64,000 nt of DNA from Stenotrophomonas sp. 364 (GTDB lineage Bacteria > Pseudomonadota > Gammaproteobacteria > Xanthomonadales > Xanthomonadaceae). Positions 54,439 to 63,411 of this stretch are shown here, piece by piece; the first letter of the stretch is position 1; every line of letters starts with the position of its first letter. The notes under the pieces were generated by a model, which had not been told where the DNA came from, ran no database searches, and worked only from the letters and a program-made list of their open reading frames with translations. The DNA lies in assembly GCF_009832905.1 (NCBI RefSeq), contig NZ_CP047135.1, positions 3,264,001 through 3,328,000 on the forward strand, given 5' to 3'. The translations under genes were made by a program, and so were the position numbers.

Positions 54439-54702
54439 ATGCCAAATACCGGCGCATTCCATCTGCTCTCTGTCGTGGGCAAGGCTGACTACGTGGACGA
54501 AGTCCTGGAGGAGCTGAGCTCTGTGACCGCAACGTGCCGGAGTTGCGGGGCTGAATTCAGTGCAACCTCTCCCGCGAACGGTCTGGAAAGGATCAGTGGC
54601 GGAGTCGTGCTCACCTGCCCCAAATGCGGCAATCGACAGGCCATCTCCGAGGCACGTTTCGCATCTTTCATGAAACGTCTTGGCGATAAGCAGCGCGCGT
54701 GA
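54439..54702 (+). CDS. Small zinc-ribbon protein, paralogue 2
   Basis: An 87-residue protein, MPNTGAFHLLSVVGKADYV, with CRSC and CPKC pairs. It is a paralogue of the protein at 52853-53113, about 1.3 kb upstream in the same direction. AAGGAG lies 8 bases before the ATG, so this copy is better equipped for expression. Function unknown. Confidence 0.75.
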   Translation: MPNTGAFHLLSVVGKADYVDEVLEELSSVTATCRSCGAEFSATSPANGLERISGGVVLTCPKCGNRQAISEARFASFMKRLGDKQRA

Positions 54703-55496
54703 AGCGCAGCCTACTCAAACATTGCGTTCATGTCGCCCACTGTGCAGTCCTCTGACCTGTCCGCTCGGGGAGGGAGTTATACGCTCAAGCACACAGGGAA
54801 GACTTGCGAACAAGCGCTGCAAACCGTCTACAGCTGCGCCCTGGGCATGTGAGGAGACGTGCCGTCTGTAAAACCCACTGATTGCCATCATGTCGAACTG
54901 CACTATTCGAACTCTTGGGAACTTGGGCGTCTACTCTCTGCTGCGCTCGCTCCACCAAACGTTGCCGCGGAAAAATGGCGACAACCGTTTCTCAACGCTC
55001 TTCAAATATATCTGAATATATCAAGGCCTAAGCGTAAGTCTGATTCGAACAAGCGAGGCCTACCAAGGGGGCCCTGATTGTCAAGTAAAGAGCTGAGGCG
55101 TTGGGAACTCAAAAGCGCTGCCGATCGCGATACTGTGGCTTTGCAAGCCCAGTTGACGAGGGCCCTGCGATGCCGGGCTATCTCTGGCTATCTACGCCGT
55201 TGGCTACCTGGCTGATGCCGTATTTCTACAGCGCAAAGCGAATTCCAGGCCGCGGGGCTGACACGAAGCTGGACTAGAGCCGCTCGATGGCGGATGTCTG
55301 CTTGCCGACTCCTCCTCAAGCGGCGATCTGCCCTCAACCCGCGACGGGAAGACCGGCCCAGTGGGGTCTTGGAGCCGTATACGCAGCACCAGCCGCCATC
55401 GAGCCGGCTCTCAATCTTTCAACCCTCGGGCCGATAGTGATAACTTTCAGGGTGACTCCACGCGCGAGAGTCTCTTGCCCCCTTGCCTCAAGAACC
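54703..55496. other. Long gap without recognised gene
   Basis: About 790 bases. Short frames occur on both strands but none has a ribosome site with protein-like composition. It may hold the promoter for the EAL gene at 55497 and remnants of deleted genes. Confidence 0.4.
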
Positions 55497-57002
55497 ATGA
55501 GAAAGCCGCGAAATCGCCTACTGGAAGCCTTCACTGTCGCCGCCAGCATTGCGCTCGCTCTGCTGGCCTCGGTGGCTTCCACTCAGGCAGTGCTCTATCA
55601 CTATGACAGTGAGAAAGCCGAACGGACGGCAGCGCTGGCCGTGGCGCACGTTGAGGCCATTGCCGCAGACAGCATCGCCGCTTCACATAGTGCCTCCAAA
55701 GGTGGCCAACAATGCTCTCCCGACGATCTCGATGCGCTAAGGCAAATTGCCTTACAAGCGAGCCACCTGAGCGATGTGGGGCGCATCGCGAACGGCCGGA
55801 TAGTGTGCACCGCACTCTGGGGAAAGCTGGCCGATGCCGTTAAGCTGCCGAAGCCGGGATATCAACGGTCACACTTCAAAATCTGGCGATCAGCCGACGT
55901 GCCGGGCACCCGCTATGAGGACACCAACCTGGTGGCGCGTGGCGAGCTTTTGACGGTCAGCTCCCCTTCCGCGTTCGATGATCTTGATCCCGAACGCAAA
56001 GGCAGGATCCTTGTGTATACGAAGGACAACCTATATGTATTCAAGGATCTAGAAGCACGCGAAAAACAGGATCTGCTCTCCCCATACGTCATTGAGCGGC
56101 ATACTTGCAGCAATTACATCGATGCGTGTGCATCCGTACGGCTGGGGCGGACGGCGGCGTGGCACCTTCCTAGCTCCTCCCTTCTAGCCATCGCCGTCGG
56201 GAGCATCGTTATCGGCTCAACGGCCTCGATATGGCTGCTAAGGCGCCGGCACCGTCCGAGGGGATTGGATGAGAAGCTCGCCTCTGCCCTGCAAAAGGGT
56301 CTCATCGCCGTGGAGTATCAGCCATTGTGCAACGCGTTTACCGGCCAAGTGCTCGGCTGGGAGGCGTTGAGCCGTTGGACAACGCCGTCCGGCGAGGTCA
56401 TTTCGCCGGAAATATTTGTGCCCCTGGCCCAAATTCACGGGCTCGGCCCAACGCTCGCCCGCTACGTAGTCCAGCGCTCCTTGAGCGAGCTGCGCATCCG
56501 TTTGCGAGATCGCAGCTTGTACGTCTGCGTCAACGTTGAGCCCGCGGATGTGGCCGATATCGATTTCCCGTCCTACGTAAGAGCAGCTGTTGCTCGCAAG
56601 GATATTTCCCCCGCACAGCTGAAGTTTGAAGTCACCGAGCGCACAGACATCATCCAACCAAAATTCTTAAAAAATATGCAGGCCATGCAGGCAGAAGGCT
56701 TCTGCTTTTTGATTGACGATTTCGGCACCGGAAACGCCAACTTCTCCCATCTTGCGAAGACACGGTTTGACGGAGTCAAAATTGATCGTCTCTTTACTTC
56801 GGCGCTGGGAACCCCCTCCCCACTCCGTTCGGTGCTACCGGCCATTTACGAGCTTGCGAAGACTCTCAACTTGGACGTGACTGTTGAAGGGGTAGAATCG
56901 GGAGTCCAGCTCGACGTGATCCGCCAAATAGCGCCCAAAGCCACGGTCCAAGGCTGGCATCTTGGTCGCCCACAGCCCGCAGAAATGCTGGATATACAGT
57001 AG
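55497..57002 (+). CDS. CSS-motif-like sensor EAL-domain c-di-GMP phosphodiesterase
   Basis: A 501-residue protein. Two membrane segments (residues 12-30 and about 240-260) flank a periplasmic domain with a CSPDD segment and later Cys (RIVCTAL, HTCSNYIDAC), as in CSS-motif redox-sensing phosphodiesterases. The EAL domain keeps GWEALSRW, VNVEPADV, FEVTER, IDDFGTGNAN, VKIDRLF and VEGVES, so hydrolysis of c-di-GMP should work. ATG 55497 starts the first membrane segment; the frame upstream looks non-coding. A second EAL gene follows. Confidence 0.85.
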   Translation: MRKPRNRLLEAFTVAASIALALLASVASTQAVLYHYDSEKAERTAALAVAHVEAIAADSIAASHSASKGGQQCSPDDLDALRQIALQASHLSDVGRIANGRIVCTALWGKLADAVKLPKPGYQRSHFKIWRSADVPGTRYEDTNLVARGELLTVSSPSAFDDLDPERKGRILVYTKDNLYVFKDLEAREKQDLLSPYVIERHTCSNYIDACASVRLGRTAAWHLPSSSLLAIAVGSIVIGSTASIWLLRRRHRPRGLDEKLASALQKGLIAVEYQPLCNAFTGQVLGWEALSRWTTPSGEVISPEIFVPLAQIHGLGPTLARYVVQRSLSELRIRLRDRSLYVCVNVEPADVADIDFPSYVRAAVARKDISPAQLKFEVTERTDIIQPKFLKNMQAMQAEGFCFLIDDFGTGNANFSHLAKTRFDGVKIDRLFTSALGTPSPLRSVLPAIYELAKTLNLDVTVEGVESGVQLDVIRQIAPKATVQGWHLGRPQPAEMLDIQ

Positions 57003-57204
57003 GGACATAGCAACTCGGCACCGCTGGCAGGCAGTAACGCATCTGTCAGCGAAGTTGCGAGGCGCTTTCGCAACCGAGGTCGAATCACGACTTCCTCGAG
57101 TCTGAACGATTTCGACTCCTCCCTATGGCATGTTTGCCACACCTTTCCGAAGACGTCCAATCGGGCGTATGGTTGCAATCACCCCCTCCCATTCCCGACC
57201 GCGT

Positions 57205-58977
57205 ATGGCTCCCACCGCCTCTGAAGAACGGATGTCTGCGATGGAAGGGCTGAATGTCCTGGACAATGCAGCGGGCGCCTCCTTGGACAGGCTCATTGAG
57301 CTGGCCACCTACACCCTCGATGTCCCGGTCGCCTTCGTTTCACTAGTCGATGCCGATAGACAGCGGTTGATATCGCGCCGTGGGTTGGACGTCGCGGAAA
57401 CCAGCATCCACGACTCGATTTGTTCGCACACCATTAGTCAGGGAAGAACCCTGGTCGTCAGCGACCTTCAACAGGACGAGCGCTTCGCGAAGAACCCGCT
57501 CGTCGATGGCGAGCCTTACTTACGGTTCTATGCGGGGTGCCCGCTGATCGCCCAGAACGGCACCCCGATCGGCGCCCTGTGCGTCATGGACAAGGTGGCT
57601 CGGGTATTTACAACGGCAGAAACGCGACAGCTTGAGACGTTGGCCCGTGCTGCGATGAATGAGCTGGAGTTGCGGGTGCTCTCAGGGCGGCGAGAGCCCG
57701 TGAGCGGGCTGCCCAACCGCCACCAGTTCACGATCGACTATGCAGGTTGGTCGGAGAGAGAACCCAACAAGGCGCTCTATGCCGTGCTCGTTGACATCTT
57801 TGATCTTCCAAGGGCAAACGAAGCTGGCCAGGTGCTGGGGATGGGCCCACTAGAGGCCCTCATTAAGCGGGCAGGCGTGCGCTTCAACGTTGCGCTTGAA
57901 GGCTTGGCGGTCGTCTATCACGTTGGCGTGACGCGTTTTGCCTTTCTCGTCGACCTACCCACTGCTGAAGATGTGGAGCGGCTAGTCGAGGAGCTGCGTT
58001 CGCGGATGCTTCGGCCGCTGGTCGCTGCGGCTGTCCCGATGTCCCCTCTTTTTCATGCGGGGATCTGTGCGGTGACATTGGGCGTGGACAGTGCGGATGA
58101 TGTGATCCGAAGGATGCTCATTGGCTTACATGCATCGATAGCGGACCAAGTCTCCTTTGCCTGGTACTCGGCAGGCAGGGATGACGGGCTGAGACGGGGC
58201 TATCGGCTTGCCGCCGACGCCCAGCGCGGCTTGAAGGAAGACGAATTCCATCTGGTCTACCAGCCGAGATTTCGATCCAGCGACCTGCAGCCGGTCTCTG
58301 CCGAGGTGCTCATAAGGTGGAACCATCCTCGTCTGGGCTCCGTCAGCCCGGCGGAGTTCATCCCCGTGTTTGAGAGAACCGCGTTGATGGAGGGCGTCAC
58401 TGAGTGGGTCCTTGAGAACTCACTCGACCAACTGTCCGCCTGGCGAAGGATCGGCTTGACGCTGGGACTGTCCATCAACCTGTCCGCCAAAGATGTAGCC
58501 CGCGCCGACGCTGCCGAACGGCTCATCGCAAAGATCAAATCGAAGGGCCTTTCCTGCAAAGACGTAGAAATTGAAATCACCGAAGGGGAGTGGCTGAGGG
58601 CAGACTCGCTGCCGGGCCGGCAGCTCAAGCTCATGGCTTTGGCTGGGATCCGCCTCGCCGTGGATGATTTTGGAAGTGGATACAGCAACTTCGCATATCT
58701 GACGGAGCTTCCAATGGACATCTTGAAGCTCGACAAGTCCCTGATCGACAATCTAACAACGGACGAACGCTCACTCCTCAAGGCTCGCGCCATCATCGGC
58801 CTGGCTCACGGCTTGGGATACAGCACGGTGGCAGAAGGAGCCGAAACAGAGGAGCAAGTCGCTTTGCTGCAGAGCCTGGGCTGCGACGAAATACAGGGTT
58901 TTGCCCTGGCGAAACCGATGAGCGCACCTGAGCTCGCGGATCGGCTGATGTCGGGCTTTGGCGCGTCCTCATCTTAG
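57205..58977 (+). CDS. GAF - degenerate GGDEF - EAL protein
   Basis: A 590-residue cytoplasmic protein. The GAF domain (about 10-160) begins EERMSAMEGLNVLDNAAGASLDRLIELA. The GGDEF region reads VGVTRFAFLVDL where GGDEF is expected, so cyclase activity is lost. The EAL domain has EVL for EAL (SAEVLIRW), NLSAKDV, IEITEGEW, VDDFGSGYSN, LKLDKSLI and AEGAET, so phosphodiesterase activity is likely. The start is uncertain (57130, 57169 or 57205); 57205 fits the usual N-terminus. It lies 200 bases after the other EAL gene in the same direction. Confidence 0.85.
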   Translation: MAPTASEERMSAMEGLNVLDNAAGASLDRLIELATYTLDVPVAFVSLVDADRQRLISRRGLDVAETSIHDSICSHTISQGRTLVVSDLQQDERFAKNPLVDGEPYLRFYAGCPLIAQNGTPIGALCVMDKVARVFTTAETRQLETLARAAMNELELRVLSGRREPVSGLPNRHQFTIDYAGWSEREPNKALYAVLVDIFDLPRANEAGQVLGMGPLEALIKRAGVRFNVALEGLAVVYHVGVTRFAFLVDLPTAEDVERLVEELRSRMLRPLVAAAVPMSPLFHAGICAVTLGVDSADDVIRRMLIGLHASIADQVSFAWYSAGRDDGLRRGYRLAADAQRGLKEDEFHLVYQPRFRSSDLQPVSAEVLIRWNHPRLGSVSPAEFIPVFERTALMEGVTEWVLENSLDQLSAWRRIGLTLGLSINLSAKDVARADAAERLIAKIKSKGLSCKDVEIEITEGEWLRADSLPGRQLKLMALAGIRLAVDDFGSGYSNFAYLTELPMDILKLDKSLIDNLTTDERSLLKARAIIGLAHGLGYSTVAEGAETEEQVALLQSLGCDEIQGFALAKPMSAPELADRLMSGFGASSS

Positions 58978-59297
58978 GAGTTGAGAAAGTCGATCAGATC
59001 ATGGGGCCTGCCAAACGAGCATGGCCCCTCAACGGCTACCACTCGCAGGCCGCACCGCCGAAATTGTCCGTAAGGCACGTGCTAATGCCGCCAGGCCAAC
59101 GCAGGAACACCCGAGTATTGCAACTCAAGCCTCACGGAGACCCACTAGCTACTAGGCGCGAGTAGGCATTCCAACGCATCTTTCGCACGAGTCTCGCATT
59201 GCTATGCCTTCAGGACAAAACACAGTACACATGACCGCTTTGTAATCTGTTGCGAGGCCAGGGGGTTAGGCTCGTTCGATCCACCCCCTTACTTGCG
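58978..59297. other. Gap between the EAL and integrase genes
   Basis: About 320 bases between two convergent genes. No gene is seen. No strong terminator hairpin could be assigned. Confidence 0.4.
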
Positions 59298-60818
59298 TTA
59301 CTTGACGCCTCCCGAAAAGTGGGTCGAGTCATACATTGGCAGCGAGATCGGCGGGGTGAACCTTGTGAGCGTCGCCACCCGGTCCGGCAGACTCCGCCTA
59401 TCGATGTAGAACTTCTCGAGGATGGTCTGCCCGGTGCCGTGCCCTGTAATCGCCGCGATGGCGGACGCCGACACACCGGCCTCATCCAGCCTTGATGCCA
59501 TGGTGTGGCGGAACCCGTGGAAGCCCTGACCCTTCGCAGCGATGCCTTGCCGCTTGATGTAGACCGAGAACTGGCGGCTCAGCTGACGCCCAAAGCCGAG
59601 CCCCGTTGAGTTAGGCAAATCTGGAAAGAGCTGCTCATCGCCCCGCGCCCGCACCTCTTCTACGTAGTCCAAGAAGCCCGATTCGATGACCGGCCTGGCC
59701 AGCGGGACGAACCGTCGGCTGTTTCGGTTCTTGATGCTCTGCCCCTTCCCGCCCTGCCGGACGAAAAATCCAGGGACGCCATCGATGGTGTCGATGTCTT
59801 CCAACCGAAGCTGGGCAATCTCGTTAACGCGCGCGCCCGAGTAAAGGCCCAAGATGGGGCCAAACCAGCGGTGCGCATATTTCGATGCCCACTTGGGGAA
59901 CTCGACGGGGTCAAAGATCGCTTGGAGCTCTGCATCGGTGAAGGGCGAGCCCTTGTCCTCGGCGTCGGGCGTCGAGATGGCCCGGATGCCGTCCAGCGGA
60001 TTGACGGACAGATGCTTGCCTTGCATCAGCGAGACAAGAAAAACACTGAGGCGTTGCCGATGCTTGGCCATCGTCCAGGCCGCAGGCTCCGGCTCCTGAT
60101 TCTTCTTTGCCAGCTTGATGACCTCCGGAACCGAGAGGTCCCGATAGTCCGGCCGCTTGGTTGCATTGGACGGCCAGTGACGCACGCCCTCAAAGAACGC
60201 GCGGACGTGGGCTTGGCTCAGCGAAGCCACAGGAACATCCTCGCCGATGATCCCAGCAAACAACCGCAAGGTGTGGCGGCTCTCCAAGACGGTCTTCTGA
60301 TGCAAGCGTGCCCCGGCCAAATCGCTCAGGTGATCAGCCATCGCCCTTGACAGCATCAACGCATTGGGCGCATGGCGGGCAATGCTGTGACTGGAATCAC
60401 GCACCTGGTCCCGACGCTTGGCCACTCGCGCCGACGTGACTTCAACCGGCTCCACTTGGCGAGACCGTTCCATCAAGGCCCCGAACATCACTGCATCGGC
60501 CGGTGTGTCCAGCTGCGCCTGGGCGATACGCGTGCCGTCCGGCAGCGTCACGTCACTCAAGGTCAGTTCCTTGATCGCCCCACTGCGAACCTTCTTCAAC
60601 AGTTCGTCCAGATCCACGGTCATCCCTTTCCGCATGGCATCGAACGCTGAGCATAGCGCCATCCCCATCATGGCGGCGATCAGCCTGGCCCTGTCACCAG
60701 GCGGCTGATGCAACGGACGCACAAGGTAACGCGAACCTACTGAGGGCTGCAGATCACCGGGGACGTAAAAGCGGACATATACGCCGGAAGGCCGCCGGAG
60801 GAGCAATGGCGTGGGCAT
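59298..60818 (-). CDS. Tyrosine integrase of the island
   Basis: A 506-residue integrase with a full catalytic set: Arg in YSGARVNEIAQLRLEDI, HxxR in FHGFRHTMASRL, and GHGTG followed by the nucleophile Tyr in ILEKFYIDRRS. The N-terminus MPTPLLLRRPSGVYVRFYVP is typical of the large DUF6538-type integrases, which use tRNA genes. The ATG 60818 was chosen at that N-terminus. It lies about 100 bases from the tRNA-Gly 3' end, the usual place for the integrase of such islands, so it should catalyse attL/attR recombination. Confidence 0.92.
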   Translation of the reverse strand: MPTPLLLRRPSGVYVRFYVPGDLQPSVGSRYLVRPLHQPPGDRARLIAAMMGMALCSAFDAMRKGMTVDLDELLKKVRSGAIKELTLSDVTLPDGTRIAQAQLDTPADAVMFGALMERSRQVEPVEVTSARVAKRRDQVRDSSHSIARHAPNALMLSRAMADHLSDLAGARLHQKTVLESRHTLRLFAGIIGEDVPVASLSQAHVRAFFEGVRHWPSNATKRPDYRDLSVPEVIKLAKKNQEPEPAAWTMAKHRQRLSVFLVSLMQGKHLSVNPLDGIRAISTPDAEDKGSPFTDAELQAIFDPVEFPKWASKYAHRWFGPILGLYSGARVNEIAQLRLEDIDTIDGVPGFFVRQGGKGQSIKNRNSRRFVPLARPVIESGFLDYVEEVRARGDEQLFPDLPNSTGLGFGRQLSRQFSVYIKRQGIAAKGQGFHGFRHTMASRLDEAGVSASAIAAITGHGTGQTILEKFYIDRRSLPDRVATLTRFTPPISLPMYDSTHFSGGVK

Positions 60819-60919
60819 TGGTGAGACCTCGATTGATACCAAAGTTTGGGATCAGTCGGGATCAGCATTCGGCCTAAAACCCCTGCACCATCAACCAGTT
60901 GCTGGAAGACGGGAGACAG

Positions 60920-60942
60920 TGGAGCGGGTGAAGGGAATCGAA
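60920..60942 (-). repeat. attR: direct repeat within tRNA-Gly
   Basis: The 23 bases equal those at 22097-22119 and form the 3' end of the intact tRNA gene. Confidence 0.9.
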
Positions 60943-60993
60943 CCCTCGTCAGTAGCTTGGGAAGCTACAGCTCTACCATTGAGCTACACCCGC
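60920..60993 (-). tRNA. tRNA-Gly (anticodon CCC)
   Basis: A complete 74-base cloverleaf on the minus strand. The acceptor arms GCGGGTG/CACCCGC, the D-arm GCTC...GAGC, the anticodon stem GTAGC/GCTAC around TTCCCAA (anticodon CCC, reading GGG) and the T-arm AGGGTTCGATTCCCT are all present. The CCA end is encoded. It serves as the integration site of the island, and its function is kept. Confidence 0.95.
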
Positions 60994-61034
60994 GTCGCGC
61001 CGGGCAAGTTTATGCGGCGGGGCGGTACAAACGC

Positions 61035-61107
61035 AACGGGCGGCACTGGGCCGCCCGTTGTTGCTGGCTTTCGCCAGCCGCCTGCAACGCCCCATGCGGG
61101 GCGTTGC
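61035..61107 (-). terminator. Three tandem stem-loops after the autotransporter gene
   Basis: Stems: AACGGGCGGC/GCCGCCCGTT (61035-61059), GCTGGC/GCCAGC (61063-61078) and GCAACGCCCC/GGGGCGTTGC (61084-61107). They follow the stop at 61118 on the minus strand. No long T run is seen, so they may end transcription together or protect the mRNA 3' end. Confidence 0.55.
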
Positions 61108-61117
61108 GCGCGGTGGA

Positions 61118-62947
61118 TCAGAAGCTGCCGCTGAAGCTGGCAAACAGCGACACGTCGCGGGCACGCTTCTGCAGCGTGGTGGTGCTCATGCCCACATTGC
61201 TGTTCAGGCCCCACAGGTTCAGGCGCGCACCCAGCACGGCGGTGGCGTAGTTCTTGTCGAACTCCAGCCCCGGCACTTTGTACATGCCCACCTCCGGCAT
61301 CGACTGCAGCCACGCGCTGGCCTGCTTGTCGTCTTCGAACTCGTGGTCGTAGGTGACCTGCACGTACGGCTTGACGCTGCCGCCGTCGAAACGGGCCTGC
61401 CAGCCGATGCGGCCTACGGTGGAGTCGACATCCTGGTTGCCATAGCCCAGCGCGGTGGCGCTCGGGTTGCTTTCGGTGTAACCGTCCAGCTTGACCTTCT
61501 GCCAGATCACCGCAGCCACCGGACCATGGCGGAAGCCGCCCTCGGTGCCGAACTCATAACCGGCGTTCAACGCGGCGGTCAGGTTGCTGCCTTCCGGCGA
61601 GCCTTCATGGATGCGGGTCGCCGGGCCCAGCTGGACCTTGCGGGTGACGTCGTAGTCCAGCCAGCTGTAGCTGACCTGGCCGTTGACCCACACGCGCTCG
61701 CCATACCAGCCGGCGAACAGGCCCAGCGAGGTATCGGACTGGGTGAAGTCGCCCTTGCTGTTGCCGAAATCGGCGTCCATGCGGCCATAGCCGGCGAAGC
61801 CGCCGACCACCATGCCGTCACGCGCCCAATCCACGCCGAACAGGCCGGCCGGGGCCATGCCGTCGTACAGGTCGGCATGTGCGTAGCGCTGCATGTCGCC
61901 ACGCAGGTTGCCCCACCAGCTCAGGCCGTCAGCCGGACGGCCGTCCAGGTGCCAGCTGACCTGGTCGGCGCGCGAACGACCGACCGTCTGCGCCGAGTGG
62001 GTCAGGATCTGCTGGTTGCGGGGGGCTTCCAGGATCGACAGGGTGTACTGGCCCAGCATCTGGTGGGTCGCGTTGGACGGATGCACGCCATCGGCGAACA
62101 CGTAGGTCTGGTAGGCGTCCGGTGTCGCATAGGCGGCCGGGCTGCAGGTCAGCGAGGTTGCGGTGAGGCAGGCCTTGCCGGTGGCGTTGACGAAGCCGTA
62201 GGTGGACGGGCTGGCAACGATTTCCTGCAGGATGTGGAAGGTGTCCACCGGAATCACCTGCAGGCCGGCCGCTTTCAGGCCACCGAACAGCGCGTCGTTG
62301 TAGGCCTTGGCCAGGGCGGTTCCGGCCGCCATGCCCGCCGGGCCGGCGGCGCGCGCGTCCGGGGTCAGGCCGATGTCGGGAATGGTGGGCACCACCACGT
62401 ACTGGGCACCGGCCGCCTTCAGCGTGCCAACGATGCCGACCTGATCGGTCACCGCCGCGCCCAGGGTGGCAGCCAACGGCGCGCCGCGCTGGATGGCGAA
62501 CAGGTCATTGGCGCCGCCCCACACGGTGTACAGCGCGTTCGGGTCGGCCTTGCCGCCATTGGCCGCAAGGTACTGGTTCATCTGCGTCTTGAGCGAATAC
62601 ACCGGCACTGCCGGGGTACCCGGCACCAGCACCTGGCTGGTATCCACGCCGACGCGGGCGCCGCCGATGGCGTAGTTGTCACCATTCTGGCCGTTGCCGT
62701 GCGCACCGCCGTTGGTGCCGTAGTAGTCGGCCACGTACTCGGCCCAGATCCAACCGGGGTTGGTGGTGAACTGGCCGATGATCGGGTTCGCGCTGGCCGG
62801 CAGCAGCGGGCGGAAGTAGCCGGCGTCGCTCAGGCTGTCACCGAATACCACGGTCTTGGTATACGGCGACTGGGCCATGGCCGGGGCCGCCGCCAGGGCG
62901 ATGGCGACCGCCATCAGGGAACGCAGGGGGCGCTTGCTGAGCAGCAT
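61118..62947 (-). CDS. estA: GDSL esterase autotransporter (EstA-like)
   Basis: A 609-residue type Va autotransporter. The signal peptide (RPLRSLMAVAIALAAAPAMAQ) is followed by a GDSL lipase domain: nucleophile Ser in VVFGDSLSDAGYF, WGGANDLF (block III) and the Asp/His pair in DGVHPSNATHQ. The C-terminal 270 residues form a beta-barrel ending in Phe (LFASFSGSF). In relatives EstA/Est-type enzymes stay on the outer membrane and affect motility and biofilms. AAGGAG lies 7 bases before ATG 62947. Confidence 0.9.
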   Translation of the reverse strand: MLLSKRPLRSLMAVAIALAAAPAMAQSPYTKTVVFGDSLSDAGYFRPLLPASANPIIGQFTTNPGWIWAEYVADYYGTNGGAHGNGQNGDNYAIGGARVGVDTSQVLVPGTPAVPVYSLKTQMNQYLAANGGKADPNALYTVWGGANDLFAIQRGAPLAATLGAAVTDQVGIVGTLKAAGAQYVVVPTIPDIGLTPDARAAGPAGMAAGTALAKAYNDALFGGLKAAGLQVIPVDTFHILQEIVASPSTYGFVNATGKACLTATSLTCSPAAYATPDAYQTYVFADGVHPSNATHQMLGQYTLSILEAPRNQQILTHSAQTVGRSRADQVSWHLDGRPADGLSWWGNLRGDMQRYAHADLYDGMAPAGLFGVDWARDGMVVGGFAGYGRMDADFGNSKGDFTQSDTSLGLFAGWYGERVWVNGQVSYSWLDYDVTRKVQLGPATRIHEGSPEGSNLTAALNAGYEFGTEGGFRHGPVAAVIWQKVKLDGYTESNPSATALGYGNQDVDSTVGRIGWQARFDGGSVKPYVQVTYDHEFEDDKQASAWLQSMPEVGMYKVPGLEFDKNYATAVLGARLNLWGLNSNVGMSTTTLQKRARDVSLFASFSGSF

Positions 62948-63147
62948 GTAAAGCTCCTTGAAGTGGGGAACAACCGACGTACGCCGGCGCACGGTGGCAA
63001 TGGTTTCACTGCGCCCGGGGCAATTCACGCTGCGTCGCCGCATGAAATACCCCCGCAGCCGCGGAAACGCCGCGCGGCGGCCTCCGCCAACCCGCCAGGC
63101 GGCCGGCAAGGGTACGCACCCCGGCCACAATTAGGGACAATGGCGTC

Positions 63148-63348
63148 ATGAACATCGTCCTCAATGGCGACACCCGCCAGCTTCCGCAAAGCGCCACCGT
63201 CCACGACCTGCTGCACACCGAGCACCTGCTTGAGCGCCGGGTGGCGGTGGAAGTCAACGGCGAGATCGTCACCCGCAGCCGGCATGCCAGCCACACCCTG
63301 CAGGACGGCGACGTGGTCGAAATCGTGCATGCGCTGGGCGGTGGTTGA
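63148..63348 (+). CDS. thiS: Sulfur carrier protein ThiS
   Basis: A 66-residue ubiquitin-fold protein starting [14 protein letters not shown] and ending in GGG, whose C-terminal Gly is thiocarboxylated for thiazole synthesis. The length and the [10 protein letters not shown] end are typical. thiG follows 63 bases later in the same direction. No TPP riboswitch is seen upstream. Confidence 0.93.
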   Translation: MNIVLNGDTRQLPQSATVHDLLHTEHLLERRVAVEVNGEIVTRSRHASHTLQDGDVVEIVHALGGG

Positions 63349-63411
63349 CCGTGTTGGACGCCGCGTTGCCGGGGCCAGCATCGTGACGCGCGATAGGCGA
63401 TAATTCGCGCC

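Larger units (their letters stand above)
22097..60942. mobile_element. Genomic island / integrative mobilizable element at tRNA-Gly
   Basis: A 23-bp direct repeat (22097-22119 and 60920-60942) equal to the 3' part of tRNA-Gly brackets about 38.8 kb. The right end carries a tyrosine integrase reading away from the intact tRNA. The left end carries a MobQ relaxase and an oriT-like site. Inside, gene content is accessory, several genes have clearly lower GC than the pil/suc arm, and IS and recombinase remnants show repeated rearrangement. No mating-pair formation genes are present, so transfer would need a helper. Confidence 0.88.

Noticed and set aside
54859..55077. Small plus-strand frame in the gap before the EAL gene
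   Set aside because: No ribosome site and no recognisable features; treated as chance.
63006..63147. TPP riboswitch upstream of thiS
   Set aside because: No THI-box-like conserved core is visible in the short leader.
61058..63151. A 697-codon open frame opposite the autotransporter gene
   Set aside because: Composition (Ala/Gly/His/Arg-rich) is typical of an antisense frame; the GDSL autotransporter on the other strand is certain.
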